DNA from: Diplonema japonicum
Lineage: Eukaryota; Euglenozoa; Diplonemea; Diplonemida; Diplonemidae
DNA: 64,000 nt
Direction: 5' to 3'
NCBI GenBank assembly: GCA_964019335.1
Contig: OZ025758.1
Span: 1 to 64,000 of the forward strand
Position 1 is the first letter of the stretch. Each line of letters opens with the position of its first letter. Position numbers and translations under genes: made by a program. The notes below the pieces were generated by a model. That model searched no databases, had not been told where the DNA came from, and saw only the letters and a list, made by a program, of their open reading frames with translations. Positions 1 through 9,381 of the stretch are shown piece after piece.

Positions 1-705
1 CGGGTTTGCGGGTTTGCGGGTTTGCGGGTTTGCGGGTTTGCGGGTTTGCGGGTTTGCGGGTTTGCGGGTTTGCGGGTTTGCGGGTTTGCGGGTTTGCGGG
101 TTTGCGGGTTTGCGGGTTTGCGGGTTTGCGGGTTTGCGGGTTTGCGGGTTTGCGGGTTTGCGGGTTTGCGGTTTGCGGGTTTGCGGGTTTGCGGGTTTGC
201 GGGTTTGCGGGTTTGCGGGGTTTGCGGGTTTGCGGGTTTGCGGGTTTGCGGGTTTGCGGGTTTGCGGGTTTGCGGGTTTGCGGGTTTGCGGGTTTGCGGG
301 TTTGCGGGTTTGCGGGTTTGCGGGTTTGCGGGTTTGCGGGTTTGCGGGTTTGCGGGTTTGCGGGTTTGCGGGTTTGCGGGTTTGCGGGTTTGCGGGTTTG
401 CGGGTTTGCGGGTTTGCGGGTTTGCGGGTTTGCGGGTTTGCGGGTTTGCGGGTTTGCGGGTTTGCGGGTTTGCGGGTTTGCGGGTTTGCGGGTTTGCGGG
501 TTTGCGGGTTTGCGGGTTTGCGGGTTTGCGGGTTTGCGGGTTTGCGGGTTTGCGGGTTTGCGGGTTTGCGGGTTTGCGGGTTTGCGGGTTTGCGGGTTTG
601 CGGGTTTGCGGGTTTGCGGGTTTGCGGGTTTGCGGGTTTGCGGGTTTGCGGGTTTGCGGGTTTGCGGGTTTGCGGGTTTGCGGGTTTGCGGGTTTGCGGG
701 TTTGC
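1..705. repeat. 8-bp tandem repeat (TTTGCGGG), about 88 copies
   Basis: An almost perfect tandem array of the octamer TTTGCGGG runs from the window edge to about 705. It is interrupted by one unit missing a G near 171 and one unit with an extra G near 217. Because 8 is not a multiple of 3, each strand reads the same 8-residue cycle in all three frames. On the minus strand this is PANPQTRK with no stop, so the gene to the right stays open even across the two slips. Three plus-strand readings (RVCGFAGL cycles) are by-products. Confidence 0.97.
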
Positions 706-2510
706 CCCCCGTTTCCGGGTGCCCGTGTCACTGCAGGCCCCCCCGTTGGTGTCAATGTCGTTGGTGCATGAGAGGGTAATGATGTTGGTGTCCCTGTTAC
801 CGGTGCAAGGGTGGGTTGTGCTGTCGGCGTCCCTGTTATTGGTGGTGGAGAAGGCTGGGCTGTTGGAGTCCCCGTCACAGGTGCTGAAGAGGGCTGTGCC
901 GTTGGCGTGGTTGTCATTGGTGCTAAAGAGGGTAATGCTGTTGGTGTCCCTGTTATCGGTGCAGGTGAAGTCGGTGTCCCTGTAACCGGTGCAGGGGTGG
1001 GCGGTGCGGTCGGCGTCCCCGTGATCGGTGCTGAAGAGGGCAATGCTGTTGGTGCCCCTGTTACCGGTGCAGGGGTGGGTTGTGCCGTCGGCGTCCCCGT
1101 CACCGGTGCCAGGGTGGGCGGCCCGTCGGTCCCGGGTGCCGAGGAAGAGCAGTACGGGTAACAAACAGGAGGGCCACACGGTGCACACATAGAAAACCCA
1201 GCCAGCTCCGTTCGCGCCTCGTGGTCCGTCATGTTCTCATAGATGTAGTGGCCATACCACCACGAGCAGGGTTCAGAGACGGTGAAAGTTTGATACTGTG
1301 GTGGGTTGTCGCTCACAAGGAAGGTGATGTCCCCTTGGTGGGTGTGGTTCCACGACTCCTCACAGGAAGAGGGTACCGGGGGTGCTGGTGTGTCTGGTGA
1401 GTACGTGTGAGGAGCAGGGGTCACAGCTACTTCACCGCACTTCTCATACAACATCTTGTACTTCTTCTTGTACGGTGCGCCCCCCCACTCCACCGTGTTC
1501 AGAGGGTCCACTGCATCCAGCACAACCTGCGTCCCGTTCCCCTCCACAGTGAAGACCCCGTTCGAGTAGCTTGTGTTGTAGGTTTGGTCGCACTGTCTGG
1601 AGGCGTTAAAGGGGCTGTAGCAGGCCTTGAAGCCCTGCTGCTCAAAGTGGATGTGGTACCTCCAATAGTCCGGAGGTCCCCCAGGAACACGGTCGAGTTC
1701 CCACCACCCCTGCATCCTCATGTTGGGTGGGGGGTAGAGAAGGCGTTGCTCCCTCACATGCCTGAGCACCGCCTCCGCATCCGAGGCCGGGACCCCAGCA
1801 GGGACGTGGCCCACAGCCCCCCCCGTCGGGTAGTCTGTGTTCATCGCGAAGAACATGCTGAGGGAGACGAGATACAGCCCCAGCCCCGAGGGGTGCGACC
1901 CGTCTGACGAGTACAACCGGTAGAACCTCGAGGTGCTGTCCCCACCAGGCTCCACCCCAGACCCCTGCAGGTCCTCCTCGTAGATCGACCCGAAGGTCCT
2001 CCCAGCAGGGGCGATCGTTATGTTAATGCACCTGTTCTGAAAGTAGTCGAATAAATGCTCAACATTCTCCTGTCGGTCGTTCCCAGGAAAAGCGTATCGC
2101 CTCCCCCACGTCTCGTAGTTCACCACCGTCGCCCCTGCAACCCTCGCAGCCTCGAAGAGGGGTTCCACCTGGTGGGGGGCCGTTGTCACAATGCTCTGCT
2201 CTTGAAGGACAAGGAAGTCGAAGCCCCCCGCCGCCAGCTTCTGCGTCACTCTGCTGTCGGTCGCATGCGTAGAGAGGAAGGCTCCCCCTACCAAGACGCT
2301 GTCGACGACCACAGTCCTCCCGGGGATCGTTGCCTCTGTCACAGCCTTGTACAGCCCAGGTAGGTTGAACGAGTAGGAGTTCCCGATGAACAGCACACGC
2401 TGCGTGTCACCCTCCACCCCCTCTGCACACAGCAGCAGCAGCAACACCAACACTGCCACCAACGGCGACACCACAACCCCTGCCTCCCCTCTTTTTCCTT
2501 TCATTTTCAT
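1..2510 (-). CDS. Secreted SGNH-hydrolase-like protein with Pro/Thr stalk; runs off the window
   Basis: I translated the minus strand from the ATG at 2510 (a second in-frame ATG is at 2504) and found no stop down to position 1, so the 3' end lies outside the window. Residues 1-34 form a signal peptide or anchor (basic start, then a Val/Leu core). Residues about 40-47 read VLFIGNSYSF, matching SGNH block I with a candidate nucleophile Ser. VLQEQS follows near 100, and DGSHPSG near 205 supplies the Asp-x-x-His pair of block V. This layout resembles DUF4886/GDSL-type esterases, so hydrolysis of an ester, perhaps on a glycan, is inferred. Residues about 230-460 are a Cys- and Trp-bearing extracellular region with N-glycosylation sequons. 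From about 467 to 597 comes a Pro/Thr stalk of units like TPTAQPTPAPVTG, and then the 8-bp repeat is read as PANPQTRK in cycles. The substrate is unknown. Confidence 0.82.
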   Translation of the reverse strand, partial: MKMKGKRGEAGVVVSPLVAVLVLLLLLCAEGVEGDTQRVLFIGNSYSFNLPGLYKAVTEATIPGRTVVVDSVLVGGAFLSTHATDSRVTQKLAAGGFDFLVLQEQSIVTTAPHQVEPLFEAARVAGATVVNYETWGRRYAFPGNDRQENVEHLFDYFQNRCINITIAPAGRTFGSIYEEDLQGSGVEPGGDSTSRFYRLYSSDGSHPSGLGLYLVSLSMFFAMNTDYPTGGAVGHVPAGVPASDAEAVLRHVREQRLLYPPPNMRMQGWWELDRVPGGPPDYWRYHIHFEQQGFKACYSPFNASRQCDQTYNTSYSNGVFTVEGNGTQVVLDAVDPLNTVEWGGAPYKKKYKMLYEKCGEVAVTPAPHTYSPDTPAPPVPSSCEESWNHTHQGDITFLVSDNPPQYQTFTVSEPCSWWYGHYIYENMTDHEARTELAGFSMCAPCGPPVCYPYCSSSAPGTDGPPTLAPVTGTPTAQPTPAPVTGAPTALPSSAPITGTPTAPPTPAPVTGTPTSPAPITGTPTALPSLAPMTTTPTAQPSSAPVTGTPTAQPSPPPITGTPTAQPTLAPVTGTPTSLPSHAPTTLTPTGGPAVTRAPGNGGQTRKPANPQTRKPANPQTRKPANPQTRKPANPQTRKPANPQTRKPANPQTRKPANPQTRKPANPQTRKPANPQTRKPANPQTRKPANPQTRKPANPQTRKPANPQTRKPANPQTRKPANPQTRKPANPQTRKPANPQTRKPANPQTRKPANPQTRKPANPQTPQTRKPANPQTRKPANRKPANPQTRKPANPQTRKPANPQTRKPANPQTRKPANPQTRKPANPQTRKPANPQT

Positions 2511-3821
2511 CTTTTTGCTTCTTTCAAAGAAGTGGTGTTTTTGAATCTACTGAAGTGTGAGGTGGGTGGGTGCTGGTAAAGAAGTCGAAAAAGTAGGAAA
2601 GGAGAGGAAGGGAAATAAGAAAGCGGGAAACGATCGACGAGAAGGAGATGAAAGAAAGAAAGAAACGAGCCCGCCACCAGAAAAGTGTTTTCAGTGGCCA
2701 GACCCTTTCTCAGCGCTCCCAAGAAAGGTGTGCAACAGGAAGATACTTTATGTAGGCTATTGCATCACGCGCTGTTTTTATTTTTTTTTTCGAAAAAGTT
2801 TTTCTCTCTCTCTCTCTTAAAAGCACTTCGCCTGTCCCGCACAGTTTCCTGGGCGAACCAGAATTCTGTGTCAGGACGGCGAATAATTTACTTGAAAGGG
2901 AAAAGAGAAAACCATCGAGTTATCTTAAAAACTAGCTTTCATCCTTCTGTTAAAAAAAAGGGGGGGAATAGTAGAAATGGCCTGATGGGGTGAAGACCTT
3001 TCAACTAATTCAACGAGGGAAAAGAAATACATGCACAAATAAATAAATAAATAAATAAAAAAGGCGAGTAAGACCAACCGCGAGGGTTCCCTGATTAAAT
3101 ACAAAGAAATAAAGAGAGTGAGAGAAGGGGGCAGGGGGATAGATACGATGACCCCCCCCCCCCTCCTTTCCCCCCTCTTCCTCTCTTCTTTTTGTTTTTC
3201 TTCCTTCACAAACATCGGAATAAGAATCACGATGAAAGGAGTGAACTTCAGGAAACACTCAAAACCTATCAGTCGGAAATCTCAAACGAAAAAAAGTGGG
3301 AGGAAATAAAACTAGATATATGTAAGGTTACACCAGCTAGTCCTACAGAGTGAAAAGAAAGGTAAAGAAAAAAGAAAAAGACAAACTAGACTTTTACATT
3401 AAAAAAGTTCAATTATAGGCCTTCATGCTGCAACAGACACCCTGACCCCCGCCCCCTAGTCTGGTTGAGAATGTACCAGCAACGTTGGCGGGGCCTTTTG
3501 ACTGATCTGGTTAAAGCTTCGGCGGAAAAAAAAAAGGGGGATGTTTATCAGTGGTTCGTTTGAACAACACTGACATGGCGGAGGGAGAAGAGGGGAGGGG
3601 GGAAAGTGCAAAAAGAAAAGGGGGGCGTGTGTGTTAATAAATAGTTTGGTCATAAAATATTCTTTAAAATATGATATAGTATGGTTAACCAAAACCGATC
3701 CGAAGGGGGGGGGGGGGGGGGGGGGAAGAAACAGAAGAAAGAACGAAAGAAAGAGGGTGAGGAAAAGAGAAATACCCGTTTTCATTTTCATCTGTTTTCT
3801 TTTTTCTTTTTAATATTAGTC
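2511..3821. other. Intergenic spacer, no gene seen
   Basis: This 1.3-kb spacer lies between the SGNH-like gene and the CAP/VWD gene. It is low-complexity A/T-rich DNA with purine- or pyrimidine-biased stretches, an AAAT microsatellite near 3036-3060, C-runs near 3152 and a G-run of about 20 at 3705-3725. I found no convincing coding sequence, tRNA or spliced exon on either strand. Confidence 0.7.
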
Positions 3822-6680
3822 TCAGTCGTAGCACTTGCAAACGTTGGGAAGGCAGGGGCCAGCACTCCCGTCGGAGCCGCAGCCAGCACTCTTCTTCCTG
3901 GCAGGGCACCAGGGGTCGCCGAAGGTTCCGCTCTTCGCAAAGACGGCGAGGTACCTCGCAGGGTCGGTGGTGGTCGGGAGGGTCACAGACTCCCCCCTCT
4001 GCACCTCAACCTTGAAGGAGACCATCGCTTCCTTGTGGGGACCGAATTTAGGAGCACAGGAGCCCGCCTCGTACAGCGGGACGAGGAGGTGCGGGAGGCC
4101 GCCGTTCTTCTTCACAGAGCACGGGGCGCAGTTGAACACGGACACCACGAAGCTGCACACGTCGTCGGCAGCCTTGTTGCAGCACGACAGCTTTATCTCG
4201 CTCCCTGCAGGGAGGGGCAACACCCCTGGCACGGACACGGTCGCCCCGTCCCCCGTGAACTGCTGAGGGATCCCCGTCAGGTCGAAGGGGTTGTTGTTGT
4301 TGTCTTGAGTCGTCGGAGCTGTCGGCATCGCCACCCCGTCAAGCTCCACCACAGCAGCCCCCTCACAGGAGGAAGGCTCCTCGCAAGTTTCGGTGGGAAC
4401 GGTCGACGCCCCGCACAGGCACAGACCCTCTGGGTTGCACAGCCCGTACCCCTTGCAGGTGGTCAGCTCGTCGCAGAACCTGCTGCAAGCTGCAGTCGTT
4501 GAGGGAGGAGAAGCGGGGTCAGACGGTGTGGGGTACCACTGGCGCTTGCAAGCGGTGCAGTCCCCCGTCACCAGGTTGACCGCGAGGTTCCCTTCGCAGT
4601 AGCACGACTTCTTCTCCACCTTGTCCTGCGCCTTCAGAGCGTCGTCCAGGCTCTCCAAACACTCCCCGCTCCCGAGGGTCCCCGCCCCCACCGCGCACTC
4701 GTCGAACAGACACTGTCCCAAAAAGCCCTTGCACCCCGTCTTCGCCTTCGCGCAGCAGCCCTCCGCCCGCTCCCTCTCCGCGTCGTTGGGGCACAGCGCG
4801 AGCGCCTCCGACGGGGTCGGGGTGTCTCCTTGGAAGGTCGGTCCGGGAACAGACAGCGCCGTGGCCTCCCTCTTCATTGGCTCAACAGCGGCGGGACAGG
4901 TCGCGCACGGCCACACCTCCGGCTCGCACTCCAGGCTGTCGACGGGCCAGGTGGTCCTGTCGTTGCGGGTGAATGAGTCGTCGACGAGAAGCCCCGTCGC
5001 CGCCTCGGGGATCTCGTACCCGTCCATGGACATGGTGAGGTGCTGGAACTTCGTGTCCTTCGAGGGGTAGTAGCTGATCCCGAGCTCCGCCTTCTGCACC
5101 CCGGTCCCCTCCTCGTACAGGCCAATCCGGATCTTGTCCTGCGTCGGCGACACGTAGGAGCGAGGGGACATGAAGCGCACTCCTGGAAACACGGTCGCCT
5201 GCGCCCCCACCCCGTCGTCCAGCGTGTCCAGCAAAACCTCCAGCCCCTTGCCCTCGCAGCCCAGCGTCACCACCGGGCGGACCCTCCCCGTCCTCGTCTC
5301 CGTTTCCCCGACAACGGTGAACTCCACCAGGTCCCCCGCCTTCCGCCAGATGCTCACGCGTCGCAGGCACGTCACGTATGCCGCTCCCCTCCAGCAGTAC
5401 CCGGTCCACCCCGTGACGTGCACCTCGCTGTCCCCATACAGCGTGTACGGGGTGTCCGGGTCCCCGTGGAAGTCGAAGCGCCTCCCGTGGATGTTCGTCC
5501 AGTGCGGGTCCCCGTGCACAATCCCGTACTTCGAGCACCTCCGTCCCCCATAAACGAACTTGGTCTTGTCGTTCGGGTGCGACTCTTGGGTGCACTTGCA
5601 GACGTCGTTGTTCTCCGCGAGGTGCGTCCCTGCCGGAACAGGGCACTTCCCGTGCCCGCTGCACTGCTGCGCACCCGGCGGCAGCAAGCTGTCCGTCCCA
5701 AGAGAGGAGGAAGGCGCGGGGACAGGCGTGGGTTCGAAGGTCTCCCCCGGTGGGGCAGAGGGCTCTGCGTACTGACTCGCGAAGGGAACCGCGTACTGGC
5801 ACATCAGGGTGTAAAGCGAGTAGTAGTTCGTAAAGGTGGGCGAAAACACAGTCGACCCCCTATACTCGCACGCAGCACACCCTATCGCCACAGCTGTCGT
5901 GTCCAGCATCGCCGTCATGTGCCCTGTCTTCACATTCGCCGCGCTCACAGGATTCCCATTCGCGTCCACGATCCCCGTCTTCTCCTTCATCGTCGTGTAG
6001 TCGAAGCACCCCGCCTCATCGCAGTACCAGGATCCCACGTTTGCGGTGCCGTCCGTCGCAAAGTTCCAGTTGTCCACCCCGTCGAAATCCCCCGAGCCAT
6101 CCTTGTCCCTGAGGTTCCCATAGCCCCTCAGGAGGTTCTCCTTCCTGCTGTACTTCTTGCCGTCCAAGGTGATCTCGTCCCCGAGGCCGGTCGTGTGGGG
6201 GTTTCCCGTGGTGGTTAGGTCGCAGTACGGGATCAGCTTGGCGCTGTCTCTTGCCATCTTCGCAAGATCCTTGTTCCACACCAAGGGGCACGCCCCGTGC
6301 TTCTTCCGGAAGTCGTTGTGCAGCTTCTCGATCACGTCCTGCTGGTCCTTGTTCATCTCGTCCATCACGCACGTCTTGCCCACCTCAAGGTCCGCCTTGC
6401 ATTTTCGCGTGGTCGTTACCTTCGGCAACGACGTAACCCTATTTTTGTTGCAGTGACAGGGGCACTGCCTCTTGACCGCATCGTTCTCCCCGCAGGAAAA
6501 GGACTTGCAGTTTCGATCGTCACTTTCGGGTTCCGTCGGTAAACAAGGATTACCCTTACACTCCACGCACATTTTAGACTTGCACAAAGGTTCGCTCAAA
6601 GAAGGCTCCGAGGTCAAGCACATTGGGGGATTCCCCAGCACCCCATTTACCACACAGAGAAGCAGCAGCAGAACCCGCAT
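3822..6680 (-). CDS. Secreted CAP (SCP/TAPS) + EGF-like + von Willebrand D mosaic protein, 952 aa
   Basis: The protein starts with a clear signal peptide (MRVLLLLLCVVNGVLG) and is Cys-rich throughout, so it is extracellular. After a Cys-rich pre-domain, residues about 117-295 form a CAP domain: LHNDFRKKHGACPLVWN is the typical first helix, and TGHMTAMLDTTAVAIGC matches the CAP1-type signature. A Pro-rich linker leads to an EGF-like segment (CSGHGKC, about 340-380). A von Willebrand type D start follows (YGIVHGDPHWTN, about 385; RFDFHGDPDTPYTLYG). Later parts hold Cys-rich and EGF-like segments (CKGYGLCNPEGLCLCG) and a C-terminal region of unknown fold. CAP proteins commonly bind lipids or act extracellularly, while VWD domains mediate assembly. 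A role in cell coat or mucilage is inference. There is no intron in the reading frame. The start is supported by the signal peptide. Confidence 0.88.
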   Translation of the reverse strand: MRVLLLLLCVVNGVLGNPPMCLTSEPSLSEPLCKSKMCVECKGNPCLPTEPESDDRNCKSFSCGENDAVKRQCPCHCNKNRVTSLPKVTTTRKCKADLEVGKTCVMDEMNKDQQDVIEKLHNDFRKKHGACPLVWNKDLAKMARDSAKLIPYCDLTTTGNPHTTGLGDEITLDGKKYSRKENLLRGYGNLRDKDGSGDFDGVDNWNFATDGTANVGSWYCDEAGCFDYTTMKEKTGIVDANGNPVSAANVKTGHMTAMLDTTAVAIGCAACEYRGSTVFSPTFTNYYSLYTLMCQYAVPFASQYAEPSAPPGETFEPTPVPAPSSSLGTDSLLPPGAQQCSGHGKCPVPAGTHLAENNDVCKCTQESHPNDKTKFVYGGRRCSKYGIVHGDPHWTNIHGRRFDFHGDPDTPYTLYGDSEVHVTGWTGYCWRGAAYVTCLRRVSIWRKAGDLVEFTVVGETETRTGRVRPVVTLGCEGKGLEVLLDTLDDGVGAQATVFPGVRFMSPRSYVSPTQDKIRIGLYEEGTGVQKAELGISYYPSKDTKFQHLTMSMDGYEIPEAATGLLVDDSFTRNDRTTWPVDSLECEPEVWPCATCPAAVEPMKREATALSVPGPTFQGDTPTPSEALALCPNDAERERAEGCCAKAKTGCKGFLGQCLFDECAVGAGTLGSGECLESLDDALKAQDKVEKKSCYCEGNLAVNLVTGDCTACKRQWYPTPSDPASPPSTTAACSRFCDELTTCKGYGLCNPEGLCLCGASTVPTETCEEPSSCEGAAVVELDGVAMPTAPTTQDNNNNPFDLTGIPQQFTGDGATVSVPGVLPLPAGSEIKLSCCNKAADDVCSFVVSVFNCAPCSVKKNGGLPHLLVPLYEAGSCAPKFGPHKEAMVSFKVEVQRGESVTLPTTTDPARYLAVFAKSGTFGDPWCPARKKSAGCGSDGSAGPCLPNVCKCYD

Positions 6681-6747
6681 GATGTGATTCTTGTGTGTGT
6701 TTGTTTTATTTTTCTTTTGTTGTTGTTGTTGTCGATACCCCCCTCAG

Positions 6748-6751
6748 AGAA

Positions 6752-6795
<44 letters not shown>

Positions 6796-8199
6796 TACAA
6801 AAAAAAAGTATGCAATATAATGAAGAAGGGAAAAAAAAAGAAAGAGAGGGAAAAGCAGCGATCGCTTAAGTTCTTAGAAAATAGAATGGAAAAACACATT
6901 GGGCTGTTATATATTCTTCTCGAAATTATCGACGAAGAAAATTTTAAAAAGGAAACAAAAATGGGTAGTGTTGAAAGTAATTGCAACAGAGGAGCCACCT
7001 CCCCCCAAACACACACCCTCCTTCATGGATCAGTACCCTCGAAAGAGCCACATGAAGGGGTGTGTGTGTGTTTTTGGGAGAAGAGACAATAATCTGGCAG
7101 AAAGCAACAAATCGAGAGAGGAGAGAAAGAAAAGAAAAAGAATTAATTCATTTTGCGATGGGCGAGTGTTAGCAACAAAGCCGCATCTAAAGAAAAAGAA
7201 AGGAGGGGAAATATATAGGAGAGACTGGGGGTCCCTGATCCGGGAATCCCTCATCCTTCCCCCACCTTTATTTCTTTTTTTTTAAAAAAAAAAAAAGGAG
7301 AAAACTTGAAGATTTTCAAAACAAAAACAAAAACAAACACCAACAAAAAAAAAAAACACCGTCCCTTTTTGAGACACACAGGACAGGAGGTGTTTGCTAT
7401 CATGGTTAAAAAAAATAGAGAGAGAGGGGGGGGGGGGGGTCTCTTTTTTATTCTCTATATTTTTTTGTCTTTTTTCTTATTCATTCACTCTCTTCTCTCC
7501 CTCCTCTCAATTCTCCTGGGGAGCTCTGCGGTTGTTGCGAACATGATCCTCCCGCAGAGGGCGAGGCAGTCCCTCCCGTTGCACTCCGGGTGGCAGCCAT
7601 CGTGCGCGACGTCGAAGCACTCCTCGTCCGCCCCGCAGGTGGTGGGGTGGATCCCGCCACAGGCCTGCCCGGTTGTCTTCGCGCACACCCCGAGGCAGTC
7701 CGCACCCCCGCAGTCAGGGCTGCACTCCTTCCTGTACATGCAGGTCTCCCCGGTCCCGCACTGCAGCCCCGCAAAGCCCCCGCACTCCTTCTCCACCTTC
7801 ACCTCGAAGCAGTTCCCGAGGCAGTCCCTCCCGTTGCACCCTGCGTTGCACCCGTCAGCCACAGTGTCCACACACATCTCCTCTCCCCTGCACTTCAGCC
7901 CAGCGATCCCCCCGCACTCTCCGTACTTCCTCTTTGCACAGATCCCCCCGCAGTCCGCTCCCACCCCGCACTCCTTCACACACCCCGTGTTCCGAGGGTC
8001 CGGGATGCACTCCAACCCAGAGGGGCAGCCAAGGCCTGCGATCCCCCCGCACTGAATCGGCTCCGCTGCTCCAACCACAGCCACCACAGCCATCATCACA
8101 GACAACAAAGCAAGAGGGGAGCTCATTTTTGTGGGGGGGTTTTGTTTCTTTTGTTTTTTGTTGTTAAAAAGTAACCTTTTTGTTGTGTATTGTGTGAGT
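6748..8199. repeat. Segmental duplication, copy 1 (partner 16948-18378)
   Basis: This roughly 1.45-kb block begins near the sequence AGAAACCTGTG beside a GT microsatellite and ends near TGTGTATTGTGTGAGTG. It matches 16948-18378 in the same order and orientation, including non-coding landmarks such as GTATGCAATATAATG and GCAGCGATCGCTTAAG. It carries the whole small Cys-rich gene plus the spacer between that gene and the 5' end of the next gene to the left. Confidence 0.93.
7485..8126 (-). CDS. Small secreted Cys-rich protein with four CGGIAGL-type repeats, 213 aa (copy A)
   Basis: I chose the start at 8126 (MSSPLALLSVMMAVVAVVG) because it begins a canonical signal peptide; the longer frame upstream is Lys/Asn-rich untranslated-looking sequence. 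The mature protein contains four units of about 40-45 residues, each opening with a CGG(I/F)xxxxC motif and closing with a Cys pair (CGGICA, CLGNCF, CLGVCA, CLALCG). The units begin near residues 28, 73, 117 and 158. The tail is Arg/Glu-rich. Motifs such as CGGIAGLxC occur near Kazal-like and other small disulfide modules in protist and bacterial secreted proteins, but I cannot name the family with certainty. The copy at 17664-18305 differs by only two residues, so a recent duplication is likely. Confidence 0.85.
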   Translation of the reverse strand: MSSPLALLSVMMAVVAVVGAAEPIQCGGIAGLGCPSGLECIPDPRNTGCVKECGVGADCGGICAKRKYGECGGIAGLKCRGEEMCVDTVADGCNAGCNGRDCLGNCFEVKVEKECGGFAGLQCGTGETCMYRKECSPDCGGADCLGVCAKTTGQACGGIHPTTCGADEECFDVAHDGCHPECNGRDCLALCGRIMFATTAELPRRIERRERRE

Positions 8200-9381
8200 G
8201 AAAAGGGGGTCATCGGAAGCCGTGTGCAAAAATCTGTTTTTATCGGAAATCAGTGTGGACAACAGGCTGATGCGTATGCTGTGTGTGCTTCTCCCCGTCA
8301 GCGGTAAGTTCACTCTGCCGCATGGGAAAGCAGCCAGAATCCAGAATGAGGGTGTAAGCCAGGTGCAAAAAATATAAATATAAAAAGAGAGCCCAAGGCC
8401 CAGTGCCATACTGCGTCGAGGAAAAGGGGGGAAACGGGGAAGGGAGAGGGAGGGGAGGAAAACCAAACAAGGTTTTACGGTTCGTGCTTTCAGTTTCCTA
8501 TACCAAAAGCATTCACCAGCTTGTTGTGCGGTCAGGTTGAGGAACAATTAAAAAAAAAAAAGGATAGGAAGAAAAAAAAGAAAGAAAGAAAAAAAAAAGA
8601 CAAAAGCAGCAAAAGTGGATTATCGAGGCGCGGGTCTTATAGAAAAAGTCAACCGGACCTCATTTCTTTTTTTTTTTTTTTTATTTACAGCTTTTGTTAT
8701 CATCTCTTTTTTTAGCTTTTCTGGTCGTGTCGCCTTGTTTCATTTCTCGAGGAGAAATCGAGACACATAAATGTGAATCAATAAAAACTGAACCACATGC
8801 ACAGCGTACATATGGCTCCTCCTGCAAAGGAAGCATCGCATCGAGAAAACGGGACATTGTGTCAAAAAAGCTTTAAACGAAGAGACAGTTTAATAGGGGG
8901 GTGGAAGGAAGGAAAAAAAAAAAGATGAGATAAAGGAGTGTTCCTGTTATGGAACGTCACCCTCTACTTATCCAAAAAAAAAAAAAAAAAAAATGTTAAG
9001 ATCAAGTGTTTATCGATATGGAAAAGGTAACAGGTCAGTGTCCAATAAATAACTGAAGGGGGCAGAAAAAAATAAGAAATGAGGTTCTTTTTTTTGTGTC
9101 CCTTTTGCTTCTCCTTTTAAATTTTTTGTGTAGAAATATTTCAAGGTACGAATTTTCGTGGGTAGGAAAAAAAAAAAATCTGTGAACAAAGAACAAGAAT
9201 GATGGCCTTTTTTTTTTGCAGTGGTTTGTGGTGTGAGGTCAATGATTTACTCCAAGTCAGAATTTAAGGGGAAAAAAAAAACAGACACCGAGGGGGGGGC
9301 CCATCATCATTAGAATTTCACAAATATTTATGTTCTATTATTCTTTTTTCTTTGTTTTTTCTTTCTTTTTTTTTTTTTTTC
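8127..9381. other. Intergenic spacer with repeat fragment, no gene seen
   Basis: This 1.25-kb spacer holds, at about 8205-8365, one degenerate copy of the repeat units clustered at 18.4-19.1 kb (shared landmarks GTGTGGACAACAGGCTGATG and AGCAGCCAGAATCCAGAATG). The rest is A/T-rich with homopolymers of 10-20 bases. No coding sequence or RNA gene is recognisable. Confidence 0.65.

Noticed and set aside
1-705. A chromosome-end telomere
   Set aside because: At a left end the plus strand of a telomere should be C-rich, but here it is G-rich (TTTGCGGG pointing inward), and the array continues an open reading frame from the gene on its right.
6-985. Plus-strand Cys/Gly/Phe-rich repeat proteins from the octamer array
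   Set aside because: All three plus frames encode the same RVCGFAGL cycle only because the period is 8; they end at once in sequence that is clearly coding on the minus strand.
5040-6218. Long plus-strand frame opposite the CAP/VWD gene
   Set aside because: Same shadow effect; the minus strand has a signal peptide, CAP and VWD motifs.
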